Assembly (NCBI RefSeq): GCF_019703515.2
Contig: NC_059388.1
Coordinates: 1,005,501-1,069,500, forward strand
Source of the DNA: Myxocyprinus asiaticus
Taxonomy: Eukaryota; Chordata; Actinopteri; Cypriniformes; Catostomidae
DNA: 64,000 nt
Direction of reading: 5' to 3'
The position numbers and the translations under genes were made by a program. This document shows positions 31,516 to 41,880 of this stretch, piece by piece. Numbering within the stretch: the first letter of the stretch is position 1; each line of letters opens with the position of its first letter. Below the pieces are notes generated by a model. The model was given only the letters and a program-made list of their open reading frames with translations. It had not been told where the DNA came from and searched no databases.

Positions 31516-33578
31516 TTATGACAGTCCAGTGTGAGATATAAGAGTAAGGGTATTAAAGTGCAGTGCTGATGTATTTCGAGCTTTTTTCACACACCGCCTT
31601 GTATATATTTCCTGGAGGGAGGGAAGCTCACCTCCGATGATGTGTCTGGCAGTTCGCACCACCCTTTGCAATGCTTTGTGGTTGTGGGCGGTGCTATTGC
31701 CATACCAGGTGGAGATGCAGCCAGTCAGGATGCTCTCTACAGTGCAGGTGTAGAACCGTGTGAGGATGTGGCGGTTCATTCCAAACTTCCTCAGCCGTCT
31801 CAGGAAGAAGAGGCACTGATGAGCCTTCTTCACAACGACTTCAGTGTGGATGGACCATGTGAGTTCCTCAGTGATGTGGACACCCAGGAACTTGAAGCTG
31901 CTGACTCTCTCCACCGGTGCTCCATTGATGGTGATGGGACTGTGTTCTCTGTCCTTTCTTCTGAAGTCCACCACTAGCTCCTTTGTCTTACTGACGTTGA
32001 GGGAGAGGTTGTGCTCCTGACACCAGTGTGTCAGGGTGTGCACCTCCTCTCTGTAGACTGCTTCAACATTGTCAGTGATCAGACCTACCACCATCGTGTC
32101 ATCAGCAAACTTAATGATGGCATTGGAGCTATGTGTTGCCACACAGTCATGTGTGTACAGGGAATACAGTAGTGGGCTGAGAACACAGCCCTGCGGGGCT
32201 CCAGTGTTGAGGGTCAGTGATGAGGAGATGTTGCTGCCTATTCTAACCACCTGGCGTCTGCTTGACAGGAAGTCCAGGATCCAGCTGCACAGCGAGCTGT
32301 TTAAGCCCAGAGCCCGGAGTTTCTCATCTAGCTTGGAGGGCACTATGGTGTTGAATGCTGAGCTGTAGTCTACAAACAGCATTCTCACATAAGTGTTCTT
32401 TTTTCCAGGTGGGAGAGAGCAGTGTGTATTGTAGATGCAATGGCATCATCAGTGGAGCGGTTGTTGCGGTAAGCAAACTGCAATGGGTCAAGAGAGAGAG
32501 GCAGCACAGAGCAGATGTAATCTCTGATTAGTCTCTCAAAGCATTTGCTGATGATGGGGGTCAGAGCAACAGGATGCCAGTCATTTAAGCAAGTGATTTT
32601 GGATTGCTTTGGAACAGGCACAATGGTGGATGTTTTAAAGCATGTGGGGACTACAGACAAAGAGAGGGAAAGGTTGAAAATGTCTTTAAAAACACCAGCC
32701 AGCTGGTTCGCGCACACTCTGACGCGCCCGCGTTCGCGGCCCGGAATGCCGTCTGGGCCCGCGGCTTTTCGGATATTCACCCGTCGGAAGGATCGGGTTA
32801 CATCCACTACAGAGATGAAGAGTGAACTAACCTCTGTAGCTTCGGTCGCGAGAGCTCTCTCCGCGAGGACGGTGTTATTTCCTTCAAAACAAGCATAAAA
32901 AGTATTTAGCTCATCCGGGAGAGAGGCAGCCGGGTTCATGGTGGAGTTTTTATTCCCTTTAAAGTCAGTGATGATATGAATTCCCTGCCACATGCTTCTA
33001 GAGTTGGTGGTGTTAAACTGTCCTTCAATCTTGCTCCTGTACTGGCGTTTTGCCGTTCTGATAGTTTTTCGGAGGGCACAACTGGCTTGTTTATGCTCCT
33101 CCGCATTCCCGGAATTAAAAGCGGAGGTCCGCACATTAAGTGCCACGTAAACATCATTATTTATCCATGGTTTCTGGTTCGGATAGATCCGTATTGTTCT
33201 GGTCGGAACCACATCCTCCACGCACTTTCTGATGAAACACATTACGCTATCAGCGTAAAGCTCGATGTCGTCATCAGAGGCGGACCGGAACATCTCCCAG
33301 TCCGTGTGATCAAAACAGTCCTGTAGCGTAGAGTCTGATTGGTCCGACCAGCACTGGATCGTTCTGAGAGTGGGTGCTTCCTGTTTCAGTTTCTGCCTGT
33401 AAGCATGCAGAAGCAGAATGGAAGAGTGATCCGATTTGTCAAATGGTGGGCGGGGGAGGGATTTGTAGCCATCCTGGAAGGGAGAGTAGCAATGGTCCAA
33501 AACCCGGTCCCCTCGTGTGTTGAAACTAATGTGCTGGTGGTATTTTGGTGCGACTGGCTTTAAACTGTCCCCGGTCAC
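31516..33578 (-). pseudogene. L2-b reverse transcriptase, one frameshift
   Basis: Frame 1 (32385-33578): end of endonuclease (GDRVLDHCYSPFQDGYKS and KSDHSSILLLHAYRQKLKQ), linker, and RT fingers (NDWHPVALTPIISKCFERL, then [17 protein letters not shown]). Frame 2 (31516-32388): [45 protein letters not shown], and thumb [15 protein letters not shown]. The shift is near 32388, at an A/T run after SHLEK; both catalytic Asp are present. Without the shift this would be a single RT of about 690 codons. It belongs to the same clade as L2-d but a different family. Confidence 0.85.
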
Positions 33579-33668
33579 AATGAACGCAGCCTCAGGGTGC
33601 GAAGTTTCTCTGATGAGAACGCCGACTCTGTTTCCCCTTTTCCTTTTGCATTTCTGCGGCCGGGCTGC

Positions 33669-34699
33669 TGTTGGGCCTCATGTATTCAGATAGAAGACAA
33701 AGGCAAGCCTAACACAGTCGTAAAAACATAACTTAAGCCCCCACCTTCTAAGTCGTAAATCTTACTGATAAAAATCGCGCCAAAATCAAACAAAGGGAGT
33801 CCAAAACAGACTACAAATCCATGAAGCCTTGCTCACTAAAGGATCGAGCACTCAACTCCTATTGGATGAGGCACACAACAGAACGTCCCTCAAACATGAC
33901 ATCATCAGGACTTCAAATAATTCTGAAATGCTTCCAAAGTGGCTTCCAGCGACTTTGTTCACCGAATACGGACGTAGCTTTTTGCTGCTCTCCGGTGCAA
34001 CCTCGTGGCTTAAGGAAGTAATGTCCGACTTGAAACTGTAGCCATACGATCTCCATCTCGCTGGACGAGTTGAGATTACTCTATGTTCAACCGAACACTC
34101 TAACGGATCCGAAGGAGACCGCTGAGCAATTCGCATCTTCATCTGTTGGCCTACAGAAGTGAAGAGATTAAAGATTTCTCTTCCATCTTCAATCAAGTCG
34201 ACATTTCTGAGTTCTCCGCCAGCCCGCCGAGAATCAACAGCCGTACCGCCCACCGACAGAGTGAGCGAACGGCCTCCCATCATCACCCGAGCCTCAAGGA
34301 ACCGGGTCAAAGTTAAAGGACGGAGGAAAACACATTCTACCTGTGTCCTCATGCGATTCAAGTAAGAGGTTACGTCTGGGCAGAGATAGAATATTATAAT
34401 GGGTTATTCTTGTGTTTCAAGGATTTTTGCTTGTACAGTTTACGGACCGCCATGTCCGCTCATTATTAATACTCAGGGTATTAATTATCACGAATTTGTT
34501 TTGCTGTATTGTGGTCCAACCAAATTGGACTGTTGTGCATTTTTGCCATCGCGGGTGAGACAGCAACTGAGTTCATCCATTAAAGAGTCAAATAACAAGG
34601 GACTTTTACAAGCCCCGCTCGTAAAACCGCGTCTCTGAGTGATGAGCACTGCTGCTTTATCTCCAGCTATCGCGAAATCAGCTTTCGGGCTGTCACTTA

Positions 34700-34756
<57 letters not shown>

Positions 34757-34765
34757 AACCACACT

Positions 34766-34798
<33 letters not shown>

Positions 34799-35562
34799 TC
34801 ACACACACACCTTATGTGTTATAGGATTATTTTATTTCCATATCTAATCATGTCACTGTTTAGTTTGTAGTTGTAAGTCGGAAGTTTATTGACTGCATTG
34901 TATTAATTATTAATTGATATTACTGCATAAATAAACTTTTGTTTATATTACAAAGAGAAGTGTTTTGGTTTGTTTTGCATACGCCTGTGTCATGCTGACG
35001 GGATGTCAGTGCTCAGATTCAAACCTTCATTCATTGTTTTTTTTCCGGAAAATCGATATTCTTCGGATGTCGATTTTCCTAAGAAAACAATCTAATATTG
35101 AGACTGTTTTAATATTCGGTTATTAGTCCCTGATTTCAGGGTGGTGCCCCGTCAATGTTAATCCTTATTAATATTCTATTGATTTTTGATAATTGATAAT
35201 TATCTTTGATTGAATTTGAATGATCAATAAGCTAGTTAATTGTAATTAATGTTTCATCGATGTTAACAATTAACGATTATCTTTGATAAGTGTTGATTTT
35301 AAAGGATTAAAAAAAGCTAACATTGATTCTCATCAATGTTCTATTGATTTTTGTAATTAATAATTATCTTTGATAATTATTAATTATTGCTAATAACCAA
35401 ACTTGCTCCTAAACATAGCACACTACATTTACTGGAGTCCCATATGAGGTTTTAATGAGTTAGATCCAATTAATTAATTTAAATATTGATTAATAACTAC
35501 AGAAATAATTACCAATTATTTCTGATAGTAACACTGATCTAAACAACCAGTAAAGCCCTACA
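33669..35562 (+). repeat. Solo LTR of the E2 5'-LTR subfamily (1894 bp)
   Basis: Starts TGTTGGGCCTCATG, ends AAAGCCCTACA, and is flanked by CTGC on both sides (33665-33668 and 35563-35566): a 4-base target duplication, so this is a clean insertion reduced to one LTR by LTR-LTR recombination. In element sense it is on the plus strand, opposite to E1 and E2. It carries CT (34704-34753) and AC (34767-34797) runs, and AT-rich sequence toward the U5 end. Confidence 0.9.
34704..34797. repeat. (CT)n and (AC)n microsatellites in solo LTR
   Basis: About 25 CT units, a short interruption CACTAACCACACTG, then about 15 AC units. The other LTRs of the family have GT and GA runs in the matching inverted position, with different lengths. 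Confidence 0.9.
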
Positions 35563-35810
35563 CTGCCTAGACAAAGGGCTCTGCTTGCGTGTTTGTAAAC
35601 AGCGGGTCGGCATTGAGGAATTTGAAGTCCAGTTTACGGTGTGAAATTGCTGAACCAATGTCCAAAAGTGTTTGTCTGTCATAGACAATAAGGCAGACAA
35701 CATCCAAGACAAAAAACATAAGAATTGTGAACAAAACAAACAAAACACTACTATGTTGTGTCGGAACTCGCAACGCAGGAGCCATACTCGGCACCATCAT
35801 GAGTCTCTTT

Positions 35811-36100
35811 TCCAGAAAATCGATTCGTTTTTCAACATCAGTCACTCTTGTACCTAACTCAGAGAATTTCATTTCCATCGCCGTAATCGATCGACGTATT
35901 ACAGCAAGATCCTCCAAGTCAGCAAGAATCTTCGTCAACATCACCGACACGTTGGACAACTGACGCTGGATCTCCTCTCCCGCCGCGCCATCTAAATCGA
36001 GTCCCCAGTCTGTAGGCCTGTCGGGGCTTTCATCCTGAACACATAAGTGTCTTTTAATGTCTCCAGAGCTCGAGGATTTTGACTTCTTTGCCATGTTTTG
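35811..36100 (-). pseudogene. L1-b ORF1 N-terminal part
   Basis: An ATG in MAKKSKSSSSGDIKRHLCVQ at about 36092 opens the frame. It continues EEIQRQLSNVSVMLTKILAD and MEMKFSELGTRVTDVEKRID, a coiled-coil region as in L1 ORF1. After ID the L1 reading breaks at 35811 into the inserted L2-b sequence. Its L1-c counterpart reads METKFSELVTRVADVEKRID without the break. Confidence 0.75.
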
Positions 36101-36234
36101 CAACAAAGGACAATTGTGTAACTGGGTATTTCAAAATTCACCAGATTGTAACATGAAAATAATCGAAAATTCAGCAAAGTGCGCAGAGCTCTTCGCTCAC
36201 ACGTATGCTCCTTGCATGGTGTCATGTGACCCCC

Positions 36235-36361
36235 TCTCAGAGGTTTTCTACTCCTGATGACATCATGGTTGAGGAACGTTCTGTCGTGTGCCTCATCAGT
36301 CAGGCTTTATGACTGTGTTAGACCTGCCTTTGTCTTTTATCTGAATACATGAGGCCCAACA
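36235..36361 (-). repeat. E2 5' LTR, outer end beyond the L1
   Basis: After the target-duplication copy TCTCAGAGGTTTTCTA it continues CTCCTGATGACATCATGGTT and ends CATGAGGCCCAACA, the same outer end as the other two LTRs of this subfamily. Together with 23785-25617 it gives an LTR of about 1.9 kb, the length of the intact copies. Confidence 0.85.
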
Positions 36362-36881
36362 AGAGTTCATGGCAAACTTACGACTGATCATTTTCACATG
36401 CAAATAAGCTTTGCAGCAAACTGTCCATTGTTACTAAAGGTTTGCCGGAGGTTCACCACTACTGGCGAAGAGCTGCAAAATTCTTGCAAACATTTGTTGT
36501 CAATCAAAAGCTCATTTGCATGTGAAAATAACGAGCTGCAAATTTGTAAGGGACACACTACCGTAAGTAAGGGAACCTAGGTGGTTCATGGAAATTTTCC
36601 CATTCATTTAAGCTGCCATTGATCGAAAAGTAGGTGCGATGGAGTGTAGGTTGGATTTGGATCCCCCATGAATGCAATATAAATTATGAGTTGGCATCTT
36701 CCCCCTTACTCTTGGAAGGCAGGGTCAAGAGGTGCTCTGGAGTTAGAATGGGCATACAGGGGGATGTCCACCAGTCTCCTAGTGTCCACTCCCCATAAGC
36801 TCCATTATAAGTGTCCACAGAGTGTCATTTTGTCACCTTACCTACTAGTCTTCCCAGTGGTCTTCATCACGTCCATGAAGT
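36362..36881. other. Unassigned region
   Basis: No frame or repeat recognised. The phrase GTCCACAGAGTGTCATTTTG (36813 area) recurs loosely near 37845 (GTCCACAGAATGCCTATTTG), so both sides of the next feature may be one older repeat. Confidence 0.35.
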
Positions 36882-37640
36882 TGTAACAGACCTTAGTTCT
36901 GTTAACATGGTTTATAGTATGATGTCATACTAATACCGTCTACTAGGGGCTCTAAGCTGCTCACCTCTAGCATAAAACCAGGTAAAGTAGAGAGGAAGAG
37001 AGGTTGTTTGGATAGTAAGCATGGCTTTCTAGAAGACGCTATCACCAATGCTGAGAGTCCAGACTGAGAAACATATGTGTTTCAAGCTCAGTCAATGTAA
37101 GAATGTTTTCTATTTTTGTTTGTTCATGTATTATTTTCTCAAATGATTTTGTATATGAGTTGTAATTTCTGCAGATGTTCACCCTATATTGTATGTGATT
37201 GGTAGCAAACTAATGTTACATTTGTATTCTTTATTTAGAAGGACTCTTTAATATTGGTAGTTTTAGTGCTACTAATTTGTTTGTTTGGGAGCACATGGTG
37301 GATTATTATTGTTTGGGCTATCGTTTGACATTCATGGGACTGTATTTCATCACCATCATCTACAACAAGTACGATGGACATTCATCAGTGGACATTTGTG
37401 CTTTCTCATTGGACAATGGTCAGATAAGGTTTTTCTTCTAATCTATTATTCTCAGTTCTAGCTAAGATGTTTATTTCTATGCCAAATGGATTCATTCATA
37501 TGGGTTTCTAAGTCTGTTTATGGTTAATGCTGTATCAGTGGTCATTATCATCTGTTTTGATATCATTTTGTGTTATTCTTAAAGGTTACATGCTCATATA
37601 CTTCACCTTGTGACATTTTGGATTTGAGTACAAATGTTTT
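36882..37640 (+). repeat. Diverged LTR-like relic related to the Gypsy element at 42614
   Basis: TGTAACAGACCTTAGTTCTG at the start, then TAGGGGCTCTAAGC, ATAAAACCAGGTAAAGTAGA, TTTGGATAG and TTTATTTAGAAGGACTCTTT follow the order of the LTR at 45175-45886 (TGTATCAGCTCTAACTCTG, TAGGGGGTGCTAACC, AGCCAGGTACTATACC, ATTTGAATAG, TTTATTTAGATGGACCTTTT). The far end could not be fixed and no target duplication was found. Confidence 0.5.
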
Positions 37641-38203
37641 TTCAGATAAACATTTGAAACCTTTTTATTAATGTTTCAATCCTGGTCTGATGTGGTTTAA
37701 GGTGCATATATTAAGTTTGGTTGGTGGGCCCCTCCCTTAATATATATCATAACTGTGACCTTTTTTAAATAGAAGAGGCGCGGTTATAAAGTGACTACGG
37801 TGCCCCCTTGCCACCTAAACTTCACCATAGTCTTCCTCATGTCCACAGAATGCCTATTTGTCCCCATACCTATTAAATAACACTTTTGCTTGCCAGCGCC
37901 CCTGGGATGCCCACCGATGCCCACTGTCGCCACAGTTCATGATGGGCGGTGCCTGGACATCCCCCAGAGCCGTTATAAGTGCGTTTTGGTCATTTATGGC
38001 ACTTAATATTTTTTGGCTGGTTTTCACTCTATTTTGCCCCAGACCACACGGTGGGTGCCCGCTGTGCCCGCCCAGTGCCCTTAAACCCATTTCATTGACT
38101 TTCAACCAAAATGGCACCGAAAAGGCCACCCCTTAGTATGTTGTTGAGGGGCTCCTGAGGTTTCACCGTGTCAAATTTGGGGTCTGTATGACCCCCCAGA
38201 CGC
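37641..38203. other. Unassigned region
   Basis: Moderately GC-rich from 37790. The stop-free stretches on both strands at 37854-38136 look like shadows of composition. No domain was recognised. Confidence 0.35.
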
Positions 38204-40039
38204 TGTAGGGCTTTACCGGTTGTTTAGATCAGTGTTACTATCAGAAATAATTAATAATTATTTCTGTAGTTATTAATCAATATTTAAATTAGTTAATTGG
38301 ATCTAACTCATTAAAACCTCATATGGGACTCCAGTAAATGTAGTGTGCTACGTTTAGGAGCAAGTTTGGTTATTAGCAATAATTAATAATTATCAAAGAT
38401 AATTATTAATTATTAAAATCAATAGAACATTGATGAGAATCAATGTTAGCTTTTTTAATTCTTTAAATCAACAATTATCAAAGATAGTCGCTAATTGTTA
38501 ACATTGATGAAACATTAATTAAAATTAACACTAGCTTATTGATCATTCAGATTCAATCAAAGATAATTATCAATTATCAAAAATCAATAGAATATTAATA
38601 AGAATTAAGATTGACGGGGCACCACCCTGAAATCAGGGACTAATAACCGAATATTAAAACAGTCTCAATATTTGTTTTTTTTCCCCCGAAAATCGATATT
38701 CTTCGGATGCCGATTTTCCTAAGAAAACAATGAATGAAGGTTTGAATCCGAGCACTGACATCCCGTCAGCATGACACAGGCGTATGCAAAACAAACCAAA
38801 ACACATCTTTGTAATATAAACAAAGTTTATTTATGCAGTAATATCAATTAATAATTAATACAATGCAGTCAATAAACTTCCAACTTCCAACTACAAACTA
38901 AACAGTGACATGATTAGATATGGAAATAAAACTAATCCTATAACACATAAGGTGTGTGTGTGTGTCAGTGTTGTTAGTGAGAGAGAGAGAGAAAGAGAGA
39001 GAGATATTATTAAGTGACTGCCCGAAAGCTGATTTCGCGATAGCTGGAGAGAAAGCAGCAGTGCTCATCACTCAGAGACGCGGTTTTACGAGCGGGGCTC
39101 GTAAAAGTCCTGCGTTATTTGACTCTAATGGATGAACTCAGTTTTTATCTCACCCGCGATGGCAAAAATGCACAACAATCCAATTTGGTTGGACCACAAT
39201 ACAGCAAAACAAATTTGTGATAATTAATACCCTGAGTATTAATAATGAGCGGACATGGCGGTCCGTAAACTGTACAAGCAAAAACCTTGAAACACAAGAA
39301 TAACACGCTATAATATTCTATCTCTGCCCAGACGTAACCTCTTACTTGAATCGCATGAGGACACAAGTAAAATGTGTTTTCCTCCATCCTTTAACTTTGA
39401 CCCGGTTCCTTGAGGCTCGTGTGATGACGGGAGGCCGTTTCCTCACGCTGTCGGTGGGCGGTACAGCTGTTGATTGTCGGCGGGCTGGCGGAGAACTCAG
39501 AAATGTCGACTTGATTGAAGATGGAAGAGAAATCTTTAATCTCTTCACTTCTGTAGGCAAACGGATGAAGATGCGAATTGCTCGGCGGTCTCCTTCGGAT
39601 CCGTTAGAGTGTTTGGTTGAACACAGAGTAATCTCAACTCGTCCAGCGAGATGGAGATTGTATGGCTACAGTTTCAAGTCAGACATTACTTCCTTGTGCC
39701 ACGAGGTTGCATCGGAGAGCAGCAAAAGCTACGTCTTTATTCGGTGAACGAAGTCGCTGGAAGCGAATTCTGGAAGCATTTCAGAATTATTTGAACTCCT
39801 GATGATGTCATGTTTGAGGGACGTTCTGTTGTGTGCCTCATCCAATAGGAGTTGAGAATTCGATCCTTTAGTGAGCAAGGCTTCATGGATTTGTAGTCTG
39901 TTTTGGACTCCCTTTGTTTGATTTTGGTGCGATTTTTATCAGTAAAATGTACGACATGGAATGTGTGGGGGCTGAGTTAAGTTTTATGACTTGTGTTAGG
40001 CCTGCCTTTGTCTTCTATCTGAATACATGAGGCCCAACA
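38204..40039 (-). repeat. Second complete LTR of the E2 5'-LTR subfamily (1836 bp), inverted to the solo LTR
   Basis: The plus strand starts TGTAGGGCTTTACCGGTTGT and ends CATGAGGCCCAACA. By eye it is nearly the reverse complement of 33669-35562 along its length. Flanks (ACGC at left, ATAG at right) show no target duplication, and on the right it abuts the middle of an L2-type 3' UTR, so one side has been rearranged or deleted after insertion. Confidence 0.85.
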
Positions 40040-41239
40040 ATAGTATATACAGAATGTACTGTATTGACATTCAGGCTGTCGGTTGATAGTCAGTTGTTAA
40101 GAGAGAATATAATAATAATATAATTTATGACAGTCCAGTGTGAGATATAAGAGTAAAGATAATAAAGTGCAGTGCTGATGTATTTTGATCGTGGGAGATA
40201 ATGAGTTCAGAAGTCTGATTGCTTGGGGGAAGAAGCTATCATGGAGTTGGCTGGTGCGGGTCCTGATGCTGCGATACCGCCTGCCTGATGGTAGCAGTGA
40301 GAACAGCCCATGGCTCGGGTGGCTGGAGTCTCTGATCCTCCGAGCTTTTTTCACACACCGCCTTGTATATATTTCCTGGAGGGAGGGAAGCTCACCTCCG
40401 ATGTGTCTGGCAGTTCGCACCACCCTTTGCAGTGCTTTGCAGTTGTGGGCGGTGCTATTGCCATACCAGGCGGAGATGCAGCCAGTCAGGATGCTCTCTA
40501 CAGTGCAGGTGTAGAACCATGTGAGAATGTGGCAGTTCATTCCAAACTTCCTCAGCCATCTCAGGAAGAAGAGGCGCTGATGAGCCTTCTTCACAACGAC
40601 TTCAGTGTGGATGGACCATGTGAGTTCCTCAGTGATGTGGACACCCAGGAACTTGAAGCTGCTGACTCTCTCCACCAGTGCTCCATTGATGGTGATAGGG
40701 CTGTGTTCTCTGTCTTTTCTTCTGAAGTCCACCACAAGCTCCTTTGTCTTACTGACATTGAGGGAGAGGTTGTGCTCCTGACACCAGTGTGTCAGAGTGT
40801 GCACCTCCTCTCTGTAGACTGCTTCATCATTGTCAGTGATCAGACCTACCACCGTCGTGTCATCAGCAAACTTAATGATGACTGTGTGGCAACACATAGC
40901 TCCAATGCCATGTGTGTACAGGGAATACAGTAGTGGGCTGAGAACACAGCCCTGCAGGGCTCCAGTGTTGAGAGTCAGTGATGAGGAGATGTTGCTGCCC
41001 ATTCTAACCACCTGGCGTCTGCTTGACAGGAAGTCCAGGATCCAGCTGCACAGCGAGCTGTTTAAGCCCAGAGCCCGGAGTTTCTCATCTAGCTTGGAGG
41101 GCACTATGGTGTTGAATGCTGAGCTGTAGTCTACAAACAGCATTCTCACATAAGTGTTCTTTTTTTTCCAGGTGGGAGAGAGCAGTGTGTATTGTAGATG
41201 CAATAGCATCATCAGTGGAGCGGTTGTTGCGGTAAGCAA
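40040..41239 (-). mobile_element. L2-c: fragment of the L2-b family, truncated on both sides
   Basis: The 3' UTR begins abruptly at 40040 (ATAGTATATACAGAATGTAC, matching about 31427 in L2-b) and the RT frame ends at 41239 within the NNRSTDDAI motif. The frame 40097-41239 covers [13 protein letters not shown] through the C-terminus ([20 protein letters not shown]), which L2-b has lost. It contains a 30-base microinversion at 40880-40909 just before KFADDTTVV. The catalytic box is intact. Confidence 0.85.
40880..40909. other. 30-bp microinversion relative to L2-b
   Basis: The 30 bases here are the exact reverse complement of 32119-32148 in L2-b, with the same flanks on both sides (ATGAT before, ATGTGTGTAC after). 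The normal protein text in L2-b is [19 protein letters not shown]; here it reads [20 protein letters not shown]2-b keeps the family form (others read YTNDC), so L2-c is the inverted one. ATGA and TCAT flank the segment as a short inverted repeat. Confidence 0.9.
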
Positions 41240-41520
41240 TGGGGGCGGTCCTCCAACCTCGGGGGGGCATTGGTGTCACTTAGGTGGTAAGGGGGCAGAA
41301 TAGGCTGTTCATGGACAGCCACGTCCCCTCCCGGACCTGCCCCCGTGGTCAGCCAATCGAAGTCCTTGGAGGGGTGGCCAATATCAAAAATAGGCATTTT
41401 GGGGGCATCAAAGGGGGTCTGTGGACACTGGGGGGTGGCCCCCCAACATTGGGGGCATCAAATAGGTGGCAGGGGGGAAGGATAGGCTGTCCGGGCAGGA
41501 AGACACCACCCCGTGGAAAG
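41240..41520. repeat. GC-rich stretch with two imperfect repeats about 190 bp apart
   Basis: A block at about 41243-41335 (GGTCCTCCAACCTCGGGGG ... AGGTGGTAAGGGGGCAGAATAGGCTG) is echoed at about 41433-41515 (GGCCCCCCAACATTGGGGG ... AGGTGGCAGGGGGGAAGGATAGGCTG). A shorter echo (GGGGGCATCAAAGGGGG) lies between them. The owner element is not recognised. Confidence 0.6.
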
Positions 41521-41529
41521 CCGACGAAC

Positions 41530-41880
41530 TGCGAGAAAACAGGTCCACGAAGTGCGTCCACAGACTGCACTTTAGGCAGTTCAGATACCCCCTGTTGGAC
41601 TTCCTTCCCTTAGGGCCGGCATGCAATGACTTGAAAGCATCAGTGGAATTCATCATGTCCTTATTGTCTTCCATCAATGCCCTACAGACAATTATGTGGG
41701 ATATTTAAACCAGAAACTTCTTTCATAGCACTGACAACTTTGTAAAAAATGTCCAGGTTTCGAGTCTCTAAGCAACACAAACAACAAATGTGCAAGTTCC
41801 CTTAACTTCTGAAGAATACACTCATAATTTGTAGTGTCATGTCCATGCTTATTGTACAGGGATTGTGCCAGCTGCAAAAT
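41530..41880 (-). pseudogene. Unrecognised coding-like relic
   Basis: On the minus strand two short frames look protein-like: 41692-41877 (QLAQSLYNKHGHDTTNYECI and LRELAHLLFVLLRD) and 41408-41677 (NSTDAFKSLHAGPKGRKSNR, YLNCLKCSLWTHFVDLF). They are in different phases with stops between them. The reading has the feel of a decayed gene or transposon ORF with paired Cys (CLKC), but I cannot name it. It may be nothing more than chance. Confidence 0.3.

Larger units (their letters stand above)
31136..35809 (-). mobile_element. L2-b: L2/CR1-type LINE inserted in L1-b, carrying a solo LTR
   Basis: The 3' end is at 31136 (AAAATAAAAATAAAAAATAA then CACTTTATTGTCACACAGCC); the RT region is 31516-33578; the 5' part is split by the solo LTR (33669-35562) and ends near 35809 with AGGAGCCATACTCGGCACC, similar to the 5' end of L2-d (GGCAGCCATCTGCGGCGCC). 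Removing it restores the L1 ORF1 sequence; the overlap at the junctions is only TTC, so the target duplication is 3 bases or absent, as is usual for L2-type LINEs. A second copy of the same family is at 40040-41239. It lacks about 145 bases encoding the end of RT that the second copy keeps (junction near 31578). Confidence 0.85.
25618..36234 (-). mobile_element. L1-b: nearly full-length L1/Tx1-type LINE, itself interrupted
   Basis: Minus orientation: 5' end near 36234, ORF1 (36100 down to 30719, split by L2-b), a repeat-rich inter-ORF spacer, ORF2 (29815 down to 25857), 3' UTR and poly(A) (seen as T at 25618-25637). The flanking target duplications are TCTCAGAGATATTTCTA (25601-25617) and TCTCAGAGGTTTTCTA (36235-36250), about 16 bases with two differences, normal for target-primed insertion. 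Without L2-b it is about 5.9 kb. ORF2 is broken in several places, so it is inactive. Confidence 0.9.
16467..36361 (-). mobile_element. E2: retrovirus-like element, mosaic, its 5' LTR split by an L1
   Basis: Minus-strand order: 5' LTR (36361 down to 23785, interrupted by L1-b), primer-binding site, gag (23334-22142), pol (22141-17833), polypurine tract (17738-17749), 3' LTR (17721-16467). No env frame lies between pol and the polypurine tract. The 3' LTR and pol match E1 closely, while the gag and 5' LTR belong to a second subfamily; the switch is at about 22141, where roughly 1 kb of gag C-terminus and protease start present in E1 is missing. The outer flanks (TTTG at left, AGAG at right) show no target duplication, which fits a recombinant rather than a simple insertion. 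Misassembly is the alternative. Confidence 0.75.

Noticed and set aside
37854..38136. Overlapping 91- and 92-codon frames on opposite strands
   Set aside because: No domain, no splice signals, GC-rich composition explains the openness.
40310..40933. 207-codon plus-strand frame
   Set aside because: Antisense shadow of the L2-c RT; the same shadow occurs in L2-b at 31642-31977.
31136..41239. Segmental duplication joining the two L2-b/L2-c regions
   Set aside because: The match stops at element limits; flanks differ, so these are two insertions of one LINE family.
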